From Shewanella benthica KT99 (lineage in GTDB: Bacteria; Pseudomonadota; Gammaproteobacteria; Enterobacterales; Shewanellaceae), in contig NZ_ABIC01000024.1 of NCBI RefSeq assembly GCF_000172075.1, forward strand, positions 1-64,000: a DNA stretch of 64,000 nt, read 5' to 3'. The first letter of the stretch is position 1; every line of letters begins with the position of its first letter. Below are positions 29,040 to 40,200 of the stretch, piece after piece. The notes under the pieces were generated by a model. It saw nothing but the letters and a program-made list of their open reading frames with translations, had not been told where the DNA came from and searched no databases. The position numbers and the translations under genes were made by a program.

Positions 29040-29074
29040 GTTAATGACTAAAGCGCTCTCCTTTAGCCATTAAC
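29040..29074 (-). promoter_or_regulatory. Stem-loop in the pfaC-pfaD gap
   Basis: GTTAATGACTAAAG and CTTTAGCCATTAAC pair over 14 bp (one G-U) with a 7-nt loop. No T tract follows, so it is more likely an mRNA processing or stability element than a terminator. Confidence 0.45.
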
Positions 29075-29095
29075 CTAGGCTTAAAAACTGTGTGT

Positions 29096-32000
29096 TTAAG
29101 CCTCTTCGATACAGATAGCAATATCAAACACTTGGTAAATACGCAGACCATCTTTACTCAGGCTGGCGTCACCTGTGATGATCTTCTTACCATCGACATC
29201 TTTAATTGAGGTGATGCTGATATCCATAGACATCTGCTTGTTCAGTGGGTTGATCTGTCCACGATACTTCCATTTGATGTCTGATAAGATCTGACCAAAC
29301 TTAGGGTTTTTAAAGCCAGTGCCCAAATCTTTAGTGATGGCGTAAGTCTGCATGGTTTCTATGATGGCTTCAACACCAAGAGAACCTGGCATAACCGGAT
29401 CCTGATGGAAGTGGAACTGGAAGAACCAGTCACTCGGATCTATGGTACGTTCGGCGTAAAGATAACCAAGACCTTGGCTGCCGCCATTATCGACAATCTC
29501 AACCTTGTCGATAAAGTTCAGCTGCCCACCGGCTAAGCGGTAGTGTGGCTGACCTTCAGGGGCGTTAAAGTGACGGCAGCTCTTATCGAGTAAGTCCACG
29601 GTATAATCGGCGGCTATGCCTTGAGCCACATGCCAGGGCTGAGTGACCTTACCTTTATCCAGTCCAAGCTGGTCTTTGAGGGCATCGCCCTTGAAGTAAC
29701 CAAATACTGCCTTACCTTCGTAGAAAGGTACGCCATCTGTGCTCAGTTCGAAACTGAAGCTCTGGATGATGTTAGTGCCGGCCATAACGGTAGACAGCAG
29801 ACGGGAGTCATTACGAATCGTCTTACCACGTAGGTCGACATGTCTTAGCATCTTGCCGTTACCGTCTAAGTTACGGAAGAAAAGCTCAAGCCCAGGGAAG
29901 CCAAGGGTGGTGCCCATGTAGCCTGAGATAAAGCCATTTGGCTGTAAGGATATCTCCATCAATATCGAGTAGGGCATGCTGGCTTCATGGCTGTTTTTAT
30001 CAAAATACCAGGCATCAATTGGCACTTCATATTCGGCGATACAAGATGAAGGCTGCTTAAAATCGCCGCGCTTACCATTAACTTCTATCACGCGAGTCGT
30101 CACCTGCAGATCGCCGCAAGGCGTGCGTGGTGGGATCATGCCGCGATAGATGGAGAACTCGGGGCCGAAACAGTTTTCTATATTACCGGTAGCAAACTCA
30201 AACATGTGATAAGGGGTAAACGGCACGGTATCAGGCACCCGGTTTGGATAATCTACAGTGACAGGTGCCTCGACGTGCTGAATAGGGATAACGCCCTTGT
30301 TGGGAGCCTTAGTCAGATCCGGGATTTGCGCCATCAAGGGGGCGTTTGGACGAACTATCTTTGCTGCCTTGTCTGAGGCCTGTGTGGTATTTATGGTCAT
30401 TTTCGTGGTCAGATCAGAGTAACGAACACACTCATCATCTTCCTTGATCATCACACCCAGGTTCTTGAAGTCCACCACAGTCTTACCATCGAGGATGATA
30501 TCGATATTGGCTTTAGCGTAAGGGCGTGGGCTGAAACCGATTTCGGTTATTTCCATGCGATAGGTGAGCACACCAGATTGTGGCAATACCTGACCGCGAC
30601 AACGTACCTGCTGTGAGGCATCGGCCAGTGGCTGGAAACGGCCATTGCTGACTTGAGTGTGCATACCAAGATGCAGCATGTAGAACTGTAATAATTGGCC
30701 ACAACCTTCGGCCATTAGAGAACCTGCCATCACCTCATCACCCTGGAAGTGACACGGGAAGTACCAATGATCCGGCTCTAGTTGCTTATGGCCTTCGATA
30801 AGGCCTAGGCCCCAGGCGCCCCCGGTGCGATCGATCTTGCTGATCTGTTCGATCATCAGGAATTTCTCTGATGCGAAGCAAAGCGATGGCTGAGACGTAC
30901 CCGAATGGCTTGGACCGAAACAAGCGGCAATATCGGCATCGAGTAACTTGTGAATATCGCCATAGCTGAAGCTGGTTTTAGGGCAATCCAGCAGAGGATT
31001 GAAGGTCTGCTTGACGACTAAAGCACGCGCCTTTATCTCATCTTCGCTGTGAATAACGCCCTTACCATCGGCCAGTTCTTCATCGGTGAAGAAGCCTGCA
31101 CAACCACCATCCATCTTGAGGACCATGGTATCGCCAACGAAACACTCGTAAGAGAAGAAGAACAACAGGGTATCGCCGTTACGGGCATAGTTGTTGATCT
31201 TAATGTCATATCTTAGGGTGTCGCCGCCACGAGGCAAGTCGCCCAGGAAGGTGAGGGTACAATCTAGCAGACGATAGACACGCTCGCCCTTGTTCTCAAA
31301 ATCGATACCCAGATAGCTAATGAGCATCAAGTCACACTGACCAGATTCTACCGCTATGGCCCAGGGGATCTGTCCATCGACTAAGTAAGGGGCATCAAGC
31401 GGGATGTCATACTCAGTGGTCATGGAGGAAGGCTTATATTGATTCATGGTGGCATCGAGTTTAGTCACTCTAGATACCAGCAGGTAATCTGTGGTTGGCA
31501 GACGTACGCGACGGGAAAAGCCGTCTATGATGGCGTAATCTGAGCCAAACACCTTAGCAATATCACCCTCGGCGTATTCAACCAAGTCGGCATAGTTCCA
31601 GATACATGGCTTAAGTTCAGGCGTCGGCGCGATATAGGGTGCTACATTAGCGTGATCAGGCTTTAGCTCTTCGCTTATTACATTAAGGGCCGCTGAAGGC
31701 TCCTGCACTAATACTGGATTAAGCCTTGCTGCGACTTGTGGTGCAGAAGCAGCTTGAGACTGTAGAGACACAGTTTGGCCAGTTGCCTGGGCTATCTCTT
31801 GGCTTAGCTGCTGTTTCAGCAGGACGTCGGCCACTTTCATGCCAACAGAGCGGCTGTTTAAAAATGCCTGGTGAGCTTGCTGTGTGAGCTGCTGGTTCTG
31901 TTGCAATGCAGCTAAGTCAGCGGACACATCAATGGCTGTTCTCGGCGTTGTGAGTGCCTGAGTGCTAACTGAGGTGGTTTTAATCGTTTTAGTTTTCATT

Positions 32001-34963
32001 GGGGTACCTAATACTGGAGTAGGGCTCACTGGTGCTGCTTCTAACTGTGATGCTGTTTGCACGCTTGCTTGAGCGGGGCGCGTGACTAAAGGCTTGTGCT
32101 GCTTAACCACAGATGAAGCGCTGCCTTGGGCAAGCTTATTTTTAATTGAGGCTAAACTGGCCAGTGGTGTATCGACGATATGTTGGTAGATATCGCGGCC
32201 ACCTAAGGTCACTTGCTTGAGCAGTTGGTGTTTGGCATCGGACTTGAGCTCACAGCTTAAGCGTGATTTAAGCGCACTATTTTCATGCGCCGTTTGGCTT
32301 AGCAGCAATTGAGATTGTTGATCTTTATTGATGTTCACCACCAGCGCGTTGCCAGTATTAGTTTGTTTGGACAGGCTTAGTAGGCCATGAAGCAGGCCTG
32401 CCATTCCCGCTGCGGCGAAGCAGTGTCCGATGCGGCTATCTGCGCTGGTGCTGATGGCATTAGGAAATGCACTTAGCGAAGCGACAGAGGTTGTAGATGA
32501 GCTTCCTGGTGCGATATTGGTTTCAACCAGATTAATGGTGCTGATGTCAACGTCGGCTTGGGTCAATAACTTATCGGTGACAAGATTTGACTCGTTTGAT
32601 CTGCCGAAGGCGAGTGCACTAATTTGGCCATAAGAAGTGCTTCCATCGCCGTTAGTTGCATCTGGGACAAGTACTATTGCACCGGCACCTTCACCCACAT
32701 TCCAGCCTGTGTTCGTCGCGGGATCGAAGGCAACAGGTGCAACACTGTTTTTCAGTATCACCTGTTCGAAACTGCCGGAAAGATCCACAGCGGCGATGAC
32801 GACAGCATCGAGCGCTTCACTGGCCATCATATTTTGTGCGACATCGATACAGCGGCTGACAGATTGCTCTGCGGCCGAGATGGTAAATGCCGGGCCATCG
32901 AAGTCCCAAAGTGAGGCGATACGCGAGGCCATGATGTTGCCGATAAAACTGGTGTACTGATTGAGCTTAGCCGCATCGAGCACACTATCCATGGTGATAG
33001 CTTCCAGGGCTAGGTATTCATCATCACTGAGTGTGACGCCCATGGCTGTGAGGCTCTCCCGCAGTTGAGTGTGCAGGTTAACTCGGCCGCGGAACTGGTG
33101 CAGTTCTAGCTCGGTTTCCATGGCCACTAACACGGCGACTTTCTGCCCAGGCTTTAGCTTGGCATCACGGATCGCTTCATCGGCGACCTTCATCAGCATA
33201 AGCTGTTGTGAGATCAAGCGGTCATCTTCATTGGGTGGCAGCTTGAAACGCAGGAAGTCTAGCTCGAAGCTGTCAATATAGGCTCCCTTAGGTGCCGCAC
33301 TAAGACCAAATTCTGCCAGCAACTCAGGATGTTTCTCTAAGCCTTTCCAGCGCTGTTTCGGCAGCGAAATAAAGCCGTCAGTGTCTGATGCAATGGCATC
33401 ATTGAGCTTATTAATACTATTGAGTGGACCGAAATGAGATGCCAGACCGACTATCTTCATCGCTTCAGGCTCGGCGGCAATTGGCGCGGGTATCGCGGCG
33501 CTTGCTTGTTGAGTCGTGCCTGCAGCGTGTTGAACTGAATAGGATTCCAGTAACAGGTGAGCATTACAGCCACCGAAACCGAATACCGACACGCCGGCGT
33601 GGCGCAGCTTGTTGCCTGGTTTCACCGGCCAAGGCTGTACCTGATTGGGTAGCGTGTTTGCGCCAAACAGACCCTTAGGTGATTCGATGGCATCGCTGAT
33701 ATTGATGCTCGGCGGCAATGCACCTTCTTTCATGGCGAAGATCATCTTCATGATCCCTGGCATGCCAGCGGCTGTGAGCAGGTGGGACAAGTTAGACTTA
33801 GCCGAGCCGATTAGCGGCGCATCGGTGCCGTCAAGCTTGTCTTCAAAGAAGGTCTCCATGGACGTGAGCTCAATCTTGTCACCCAGTGGCGTGCCTGTGG
33901 CGTGGCACTCGATCACTTCGATATCTTTAGGTTCGATATCACTGGCTGCATAGGCACGCTCAAAGGCTTTAACTTGTCCCTTAGGGTTAGGACTCAGTAC
34001 AAACTGGCCTTTACCGTCGTTGGACAGGCCGACGCCACTGACGACGGCATAAATTTTATCACCATCACGCTCTGCATCATCTAATCGCTTCAGCACCATG
34101 ACGCCGGCACCTTCACCGGCGAACAAGCCTTTACTGTCACCATCAAACGGTGCCGAGAAGCCATGATCCGGATAGGCATGGAAGATGGAGAAGCCCATGT
34201 TGATGAAGAAAGGATCGGCGCCAGATACGGCGCCGGCTAACATCACATCGGCTTTGCCCGCGGTGAGATAATCACACGCGAGTTTTAGCGAGTAGACTGA
34301 GCTAGCACAGGCGGCATCGAGACTGAGTTGTACGCTGCCTAAGCCCAATGCATCGGCAACGACCTTTGAGGCGTTGTGAGCGATAGCACCGTTGGCATTA
34401 TCGATAACCGTTTCGCTGCGGGCTCTTGGTGTATGAGCATTGGTTGGGTTGAGCTTAAAGTCTTTGTTGTCTAGCTTATCTTGCAGCGCCTTCTCGACGG
34501 CGCTGTGATAGATAGGCAAAAACAGATCATTTGAGCGGGTTGTCGGGAATGACAAGGCGCCCATGATGATACCCGTGCGCGCTAAAGAGGGACTGTTTAA
34601 GCTGATCCCGGCATCAGTGAGTGCTTTACGGCTGGTGTCCAGCGCCCAAAGGAAGCTGTTATCCAGGCCCAACAGGCTCTCACTGGGTAGTTGATAACCT
34701 GAGGCATCGAAGCTGAAGTTGTCAATATAGCCGCCCTGGTTACAATAAAAACGGTCTGATTGGCCCTGAACACCCTGATAATCTTGGGTCTTAGCCCCTA
34801 GCTTCTCATTGGTTAGGATACTGCGAGAGTCTCGCTTATCGAGTAAATTCTGCCAAAACTCCTGTGGGCTTTTGGCATCTGGATAGAGGGCGGCTAGACC
34901 CACTATGGCGATTTTTCTCTGTTTGCTTGAAGGCTTGTCGCTATTCTTATTCGAGAAGGACAT
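29096..34963 (-). CDS. pfaC: PfaC, KS-CLF-DH-DH subunit of the PUFA synthase
   Basis: The 1955-aa multidomain protein has, in order: ketosynthase with active Cys in LDAACASSVYSL (about residue 218); a chain-length-factor-type second KS where the Cys position reads ISAAEQSVSRC (about 698), i.e. Gln instead of Cys; then two FabA-like dehydratase domains with HFQGDEVMAGSLMAEG (about 1406) and HFHQDPVMPGSLGVEA (about 1854). It condenses and dehydrates/isomerises intermediates for EPA. Its ATG overlaps the pfaB TAA by one base, so translation is coupled. The linker at about 1090 contains the EPSAAL word shared with PfaA. Confidence 0.96.
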   Translation of the reverse strand: MSFSNKNSDKPSSKQRKIAIVGLAALYPDAKSPQEFWQNLLDKRDSRSILTNEKLGAKTQDYQGVQGQSDRFYCNQGGYIDNFSFDASGYQLPSESLLGLDNSFLWALDTSRKALTDAGISLNSPSLARTGIIMGALSFPTTRSNDLFLPIYHSAVEKALQDKLDNKDFKLNPTNAHTPRARSETVIDNANGAIAHNASKVVADALGLGSVQLSLDAACASSVYSLKLACDYLTAGKADVMLAGAVSGADPFFINMGFSIFHAYPDHGFSAPFDGDSKGLFAGEGAGVMVLKRLDDAERDGDKIYAVVSGVGLSNDGKGQFVLSPNPKGQVKAFERAYAASDIEPKDIEVIECHATGTPLGDKIELTSMETFFEDKLDGTDAPLIGSAKSNLSHLLTAAGMPGIMKMIFAMKEGALPPSINISDAIESPKGLFGANTLPNQVQPWPVKPGNKLRHAGVSVFGFGGCNAHLLLESYSVQHAAGTTQQASAAIPAPIAAEPEAMKIVGLASHFGPLNSINKLNDAIASDTDGFISLPKQRWKGLEKHPELLAEFGLSAAPKGAYIDSFELDFLRFKLPPNEDDRLISQQLMLMKVADEAIRDAKLKPGQKVAVLVAMETELELHQFRGRVNLHTQLRESLTAMGVTLSDDEYLALEAITMDSVLDAAKLNQYTSFIGNIMASRIASLWDFDGPAFTISAAEQSVSRCIDVAQNMMASEALDAVVIAAVDLSGSFEQVILKNSVAPVAFDPATNTGWNVGEGAGAIVLVPDATNGDGSTSYGQISALAFGRSNESNLVTDKLLTQADVDISTINLVETNIAPGSSSTTSVASLSAFPNAISTSADSRIGHCFAAAGMAGLLHGLLSLSKQTNTGNALVVNINKDQQSQLLLSQTAHENSALKSRLSCELKSDAKHQLLKQVTLGGRDIYQHIVDTPLASLASIKNKLAQGSASSVVKQHKPLVTRPAQASVQTASQLEAAPVSPTPVLGTPMKTKTIKTTSVSTQALTTPRTAIDVSADLAALQQNQQLTQQAHQAFLNSRSVGMKVADVLLKQQLSQEIAQATGQTVSLQSQAASAPQVAARLNPVLVQEPSAALNVISEELKPDHANVAPYIAPTPELKPCIWNYADLVEYAEGDIAKVFGSDYAIIDGFSRRVRLPTTDYLLVSRVTKLDATMNQYKPSSMTTEYDIPLDAPYLVDGQIPWAIAVESGQCDLMLISYLGIDFENKGERVYRLLDCTLTFLGDLPRGGDTLRYDIKINNYARNGDTLLFFFSYECFVGDTMVLKMDGGCAGFFTDEELADGKGVIHSEDEIKARALVVKQTFNPLLDCPKTSFSYGDIHKLLDADIAACFGPSHSGTSQPSLCFASEKFLMIEQISKIDRTGGAWGLGLIEGHKQLEPDHWYFPCHFQGDEVMAGSLMAEGCGQLLQFYMLHLGMHTQVSNGRFQPLADASQQVRCRGQVLPQSGVLTYRMEITEIGFSPRPYAKANIDIILDGKTVVDFKNLGVMIKEDDECVRYSDLTTKMTINTTQASDKAAKIVRPNAPLMAQIPDLTKAPNKGVIPIQHVEAPVTVDYPNRVPDTVPFTPYHMFEFATGNIENCFGPEFSIYRGMIPPRTPCGDLQVTTRVIEVNGKRGDFKQPSSCIAEYEVPIDAWYFDKNSHEASMPYSILMEISLQPNGFISGYMGTTLGFPGLELFFRNLDGNGKMLRHVDLRGKTIRNDSRLLSTVMAGTNIIQSFSFELSTDGVPFYEGKAVFGYFKGDALKDQLGLDKGKVTQPWHVAQGIAADYTVDLLDKSCRHFNAPEGQPHYRLAGGQLNFIDKVEIVDNGGSQGLGYLYAERTIDPSDWFFQFHFHQDPVMPGSLGVEAIIETMQTYAITKDLGTGFKNPKFGQILSDIKWKYRGQINPLNKQMSMDISITSIKDVDGKKIITGDASLSKDGLRIYQVFDIAICIEEA

Positions 34964-37218
34964 TAGACTTCCCCTTTGAGTAATTTGTTTGCATCAGGCT
35001 CACCGGAGATGATGCCATTGTGATGGGTTAAACCAGCTGAGTTCAATTCTCGTAGCGCAATCTCTCGGTCGAGTCCATCGATGAGAGGTCGCAGTGATAG
35101 CGGCACTCTATGACTGATAAGTTGTCCCAATGCCTTTAGTAGGCTAGTGATGTCATCACCGCCTTTGGCGTTGACCGGCACAGTACAGCAGGGGTAGCTG
35201 CTGGCTTCTGCCCCGCAGCTTCTGTCGAGTTTAGCAATCTTGTCGATCAAGGTGCTGTTTTGTCTGTCGGCGCCGAGTTCGACAAATAGCTTAGCGCCTT
35301 GTCGTTGGGCGCTGTGGATTAGCGAGGTAAAGTCCAAGGTATGACAAAAAGTATCGGCGATAGACTCGGCAATCATAGTGCTATCAATAGCGCCCGCCTC
35401 GTTGACGGCCTTATCGCGCCTGTCACCAGACAGGCTCGCAGCACTGATAAACTTGATATCTTGCGGATATTCGTCACGCAGTGGTTGAGTATAAAACTCA
35501 ATGACATTGCTGTGCTCCTCCATCGCCGGAGTGGTGTGCATTGCGGTCACTCGGTTAGCGGCTATACCACGTTTTTTCAGCTTGGTCAGTAGCGCACGGC
35601 ATTGAGTTTCACAGCCCGCGATCACACAGGTATCACCCTGAATGATGGCCAGGTATGCACGGGGGAATTCTGGCAGCAGGGTTTTAATCGGTTCGCTAGG
35701 GCTGCGTACTACGAAGCTGTTCCAGACTATTTCGCTATCTGTGTGGTCCAGTTTCCATGCTTGTCTCACTGCACTCAGCTGTCCGGATATAGCGGTGGTA
35801 AACAAGGGATCCGTTTGGGTCTTGCGTATCAAATCATGGGGGTTTTCCCATACGCCAAGGCTGGCCCACATAGAGGCTTCACCCATGGAGTAACCTAAGG
35901 CAAAGTTTGGCGTGATGTTGAACTCTTGCATCAAGAGTTGAGTCAGCAGATAACTGCTGCCAACACCGGCAATAGCCAGAGCGCCTAAAGGCATGGCTGG
36001 GGCAACGTTAGCATCTAAATGATAGATAGCATCGGCTTGTAACATAGACTTCAGATCGCCCTCACGCTCTAGTCGTGAGTAGAGTGATGGGAAGTATCTG
36101 TGTAGCTCGCTAAACATGTCGGCATAAACAGTGCCAACACCTGGATAGACGAAGGCAAGACCCGCGGTTGTAACATTGCCCAATGGCTCCGAGGTGAAGT
36201 AACTGCCCGCCGGCGTCTTGTAGCTATGCTGGCCATCCTCAGCCATTACCGCCGGCAATGCTTCAATCATGGCACTGATCTCAAGCAGCATAGCGTCAAC
36301 TGAGCTTGCTTGGAGTGTGACGGCGTAACGGGTGTTGGTCTGCTCGAACGCGATAAGATTATCTCTCATCACAGTGAGCACCGAATCTGAATTAGGCTCA
36401 GCCAGGAGTTCTGTCTTGAGGCTGCTCAGTGCGGTTAATAACTCAGTTTGAGTATCACCAGATAGTACAAACTGTAAGCGCTGACTGTCGACAATCGATT
36501 TTGGCGCAATAAAACCTGTACCTTGGGTAATAATAAAGCTGGCATTAATCTGTTTGCCTGCCGAAATATTGTTAACCGAATGAGAGAAGTTGACCGCTGT
36601 CACTCTTGCCTGATGATTTGGCGTAAACCAGTAGTGACTCTTGGCCTGTTTAGGACCCAGAGTGACGCCCTGGTTTACTTCATCTCTAAATCTAGTTCGA
36701 CAAGCAAGCTCGGTGATCAACTGGTGAACTGCGGCAAATTTCTGCTGGCTGTCCAGATCATGCAGGTTCTCTACCTTACTCACGGTGGCAATATCGCGTT
36801 TAGCCTGAGCCAGTGCGAGCGCCATGGTCTGCTGTACACCAGCATCACCTTGTTGTATCGCCGCGAGTTGTGCATGAGGATGGATTCTAAGCTGCGCCGC
36901 TTTGAGCGCCGACATCATCAACAGGGACTGGCTAGGTGTCGACAATTGAACCAGTTTACCCTCATCGATAGCTTGGATACTCGCCTTGAGGTTAGCCTCG
37001 AAGTCATCGACTTCAATGTTAACAATCTGCTCTGAAGCCCCCTCTTTAGAAGAGAGCAGTCCTGATTGGTAAAGCTCAGGCAGCAGTACCTCGAGTGGAT
37101 TAGCCGACTGAATATCGCAACATAGTCTTGTCGACGGCAACACTAAAATCGCGATGCGCAGTGGCATCGCTACTTTTTGAGGCGCTTGCTGCTGTTGAGC
37201 ATTAAGCGTCTGATTCAC
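34963..37218 (-). CDS. pfaB: PfaB, acyltransferase subunit of the PUFA synthase
   Basis: The 751-aa protein has an N-terminal KS-like, degenerate region and a C-terminal acyltransferase domain, with active Ser in FALGYSMGEASMW (about residue 442) and VYPGVGTVYADMF before it. PfaB is the subunit known to influence which final PUFA (EPA or DHA) is made. It starts at GTG 37218, whose G is the last base of the pfaA TAG, and its TAA overlaps the pfaC ATG. Confidence 0.95.
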   Translation of the reverse strand: MNQTLNAQQQQAPQKVAMPLRIAILVLPSTRLCCDIQSANPLEVLLPELYQSGLLSSKEGASEQIVNIEVDDFEANLKASIQAIDEGKLVQLSTPSQSLLMMSALKAAQLRIHPHAQLAAIQQGDAGVQQTMALALAQAKRDIATVSKVENLHDLDSQQKFAAVHQLITELACRTRFRDEVNQGVTLGPKQAKSHYWFTPNHQARVTAVNFSHSVNNISAGKQINASFIITQGTGFIAPKSIVDSQRLQFVLSGDTQTELLTALSSLKTELLAEPNSDSVLTVMRDNLIAFEQTNTRYAVTLQASSVDAMLLEISAMIEALPAVMAEDGQHSYKTPAGSYFTSEPLGNVTTAGLAFVYPGVGTVYADMFSELHRYFPSLYSRLEREGDLKSMLQADAIYHLDANVAPAMPLGALAIAGVGSSYLLTQLLMQEFNITPNFALGYSMGEASMWASLGVWENPHDLIRKTQTDPLFTTAISGQLSAVRQAWKLDHTDSEIVWNSFVVRSPSEPIKTLLPEFPRAYLAIIQGDTCVIAGCETQCRALLTKLKKRGIAANRVTAMHTTPAMEEHSNVIEFYTQPLRDEYPQDIKFISAASLSGDRRDKAVNEAGAIDSTMIAESIADTFCHTLDFTSLIHSAQRQGAKLFVELGADRQNSTLIDKIAKLDRSCGAEASSYPCCTVPVNAKGGDDITSLLKALGQLISHRVPLSLRPLIDGLDREIALRELNSAGLTHHNGIISGEPDANKLLKGEV

Positions 37219-40200
37219 TATTTAGCCTCACTTGCTTTATCAAGAGCCGCTGAGGGCTTCGCCAAGAATGCATCATTCAGGCTCTTGCTGACGGTGACTT
37301 TTGCTCCCTTTATCATAACGCTGAGCTCGCCATTTTCATGGTAAAGCGCGACATTAGCCTGCAGTGAACGAGAACTGGTTTTAACCACTTCAAGCTCGAT
37401 AAATCCGCACTCACCAAAGGCCATGGGTTTGTTGGAGATAAACTCACCGATAGCTGATGGCAGACTGGCCGCACCGTACTTGAGTCTCGCCCACACCAGC
37501 ATGGCTTGTAGAAGCAAGTCTTCACCGAAGGGTTGGCTGCCGCCAATGTGAGTCGTGGCGACAAAATGACCGCAATCTTCATCACTGACGTGTGGCAAGC
37601 GGCAACTGGCTAACAGACCCGAATCATTAAACTGCAATATCTTTTCAATGCCCTGTAAACGGGGTCCGTGGAATAGAGTACCGTTACTATAAAGATCACT
37701 CGCAGTAGTTACTGGCTTATCAGAGCCTAAATCGAACATCTTAGGTGCTGGATTTTCACCTTGAGATGAAACTAAGGTCGCCTTGTATTGCGGACGCCCC
37801 TGACAGGTGATCATCGCACTCATGCTACGAGCCGCTGAAGGCTCTTTGTTGAGTGCAGCTGAGGGCTCACTGTTTCCAAGTGCGGCTGAAGGCGCTTCGA
37901 TAGGAGTCAGCTCAAGCGTCATCTGTTGAACATCATCGTTTTCGAAGATGATCCCTTTAAGCAGCTTATAGTCGAGCACTTTTACTTGGCTTCCAAGCAT
38001 CTCGCTTGCCGCTTCACGCATCCACTGTATTGCACAGACAGTGGGGAGCACAGGATTACCGCTAATGCGGTGGTCTTGAATAAAGACCATAGCATTAGGG
38101 TTTAGTTCTCTTGTTAAAGAGACAGGTGTTAAAGCAACAGGCGCTAGCGGATGCTGTGCAAGTTGCACCTCCCCCGCATTAAGCTTTTTTACAGCAGCTT
38201 CCTTTGTATCAGAGCCATCAGCGTTTTTTGATCGAGAGCCGTCGCCGCCCTGCATCGAAGTACCAACAAGTAATTGCACACCCGTTTTGCTCAACAGTTG
38301 GGTGGCAAATAACTCGGCGCCAGCCTTGAGTGGGATAACGTACACACCGCGGTCGGTAAACATCTTCTTCAGTGCCGGATTCACCATGCCGCCATCCCAA
38401 GGACCCCAGTTAAAGCTCATCACTTTAGCTTGTGGGTTGCGCGCAGAGAACTGCAGCGCCGCCTTGTTAAGGATATCGTTAGACATGGCGTAGTCACTTT
38501 GACCTGTGTTGCCGTAGAAGCCTGCTGCAGACGAGAACATGGCCAGCAGTTTTATCTTGCTCGAATCCAGTACCGCTAATACAGCCTTGAGGCCATTAAC
38601 CTTAGTGCCATAGACACGGCCTAGCTCTTCGATGGTCTTGTCTTGAATATGCTTGTCGGCAAGTACACCAGCACCGTGGATAAGACCGGTAATATCGTTA
38701 CTTTTTCCCGTTAGCGCCTTGGAGATAGCAGTTGAATCTGTGACATCCATGCTGACATACTCGGCACTTGCACCTACTTGGGCAAAAGCCTCAAGAGCTG
38801 TGTTTATCTCGAGTGAGCTTTTAACTGTCCACACTAAGGATTCGACCTGTTTAGGTGTCGGCTTATTACCCGTAGAGATGATGTGAGCAATGGCTGCAGG
38901 TTTAAGTTCGCTGATCTGCTTGTTTTCAGCCCATGTTGGGATAGCAAGTAGCTCGCTACGTCCCGCTAGGATAAAGTGCGACTTTGTACGCTTGGCTAAT
39001 GCCAACGCGCATTCGAAGGTCACCCCTTTAGCTCCCCCAGTCACCAGTATGGTATCTGCATGGTTTAGTTCACATTTTTCTGTTTTATCGAATGCTTCAC
39101 CGGCAACTAAGGTAGCGCGAGCCAGATTGCCCTTTTTATCAAGGGACAAGCCAACTTCTGCCAAGTGAGTCATGCTGTCGAATAGCTCGCTGGTAATCGC
39201 ATCTGCAAGATGGGGTGCATCTAAGTTTGCCGCGATATCAAGTGCACGACAGAAGACCGTTGGCCATTCATGGCTGAGTGTCTTGGTTAAACCTGCCAGA
39301 GCCGCCTGGTTTAACTCGGCATCTTGCATAGTTTCTGCGTTTAAGTAACCGAAGCCACCATCGATACGGCTGACGGTGATAAAGCTGCGGCGCTTATCAC
39401 TTGATGCAGTAAGCTTTGGCTGAAGTAGCTTAGCCCAAAGGAAGGCTTGGCTAACATGAGTGAAGCTGTTATCACTTAGGTTGACTGCATCGCTACTGGC
39501 CTCTTTGTTCAAGAGAGTTGAATCAGCTTCAGGTTGCAGGTGAATGAAACCAGCAATTTGACCTAGTTGCTGCTCTATTTGAGCAATAACGGCGCTAATA
39601 CCCGCTTCATCAGTGCTCTTTGCCTGGAAGCTGGCGATATCGCTGTTAAGTGGTGATTGAGCATTGCCCTCAGGTAGACGTATAACGGCTACTTTAAGAC
39701 CTTGCTTTGTCAGTTTTTCTGCTAACACGCCGGCGTTATGACCATCATCGGTGATCACAAGAGTTGCGTCTGCGGCGAAACAGTTGTTAATCGTGTCCGC
39801 CGCATTAAGCTTTTTTAGCGTCACCTCGCTGTGAGGTGGAAGCTCAATACTCGATGTGATTGTATCCGCGGCTGATTTTACCGCATCGGTTGCAGCTGCA
39901 ATCGTTGAAGTTACAGCAGCGCCTGCGGCGGCACTTGTATTAGCTAGCTTAGAGTTCATGTAGCTTACGATTTCGCCCAGTGTACGACACTCGGCTAGAT
40001 CTTCAGGATTTAGCTCAGGCAGGCCAGGCAGCTCGTCTTGAACGGTACCTAAAATCTCGACGCGCTTGATTGAGTCGATACCCAGATCGGCTTCCATATC
40101 CATGCTCAATTCAAGCATCTCAGTTGGGTAGCCAGTCTTGTCAGCAACCACTGACATCATAGTGGCTTGAACTTCTTGCGCGCTCAAGGCTGTCTCAGCA

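Noticed and set aside
32624-32960. Two overlapping plus-strand frames in the pfaC CLF region
   Set aside because: Both are antisense to the second KS-like domain and lack any motif.
36523-37035. 170-codon plus-strand frame inside pfaB, and similar long antisense frames in pfaA and pfaC
   Set aside because: They are antisense to well-conserved pfa domains, show no recognisable family and have no ribosome sites.
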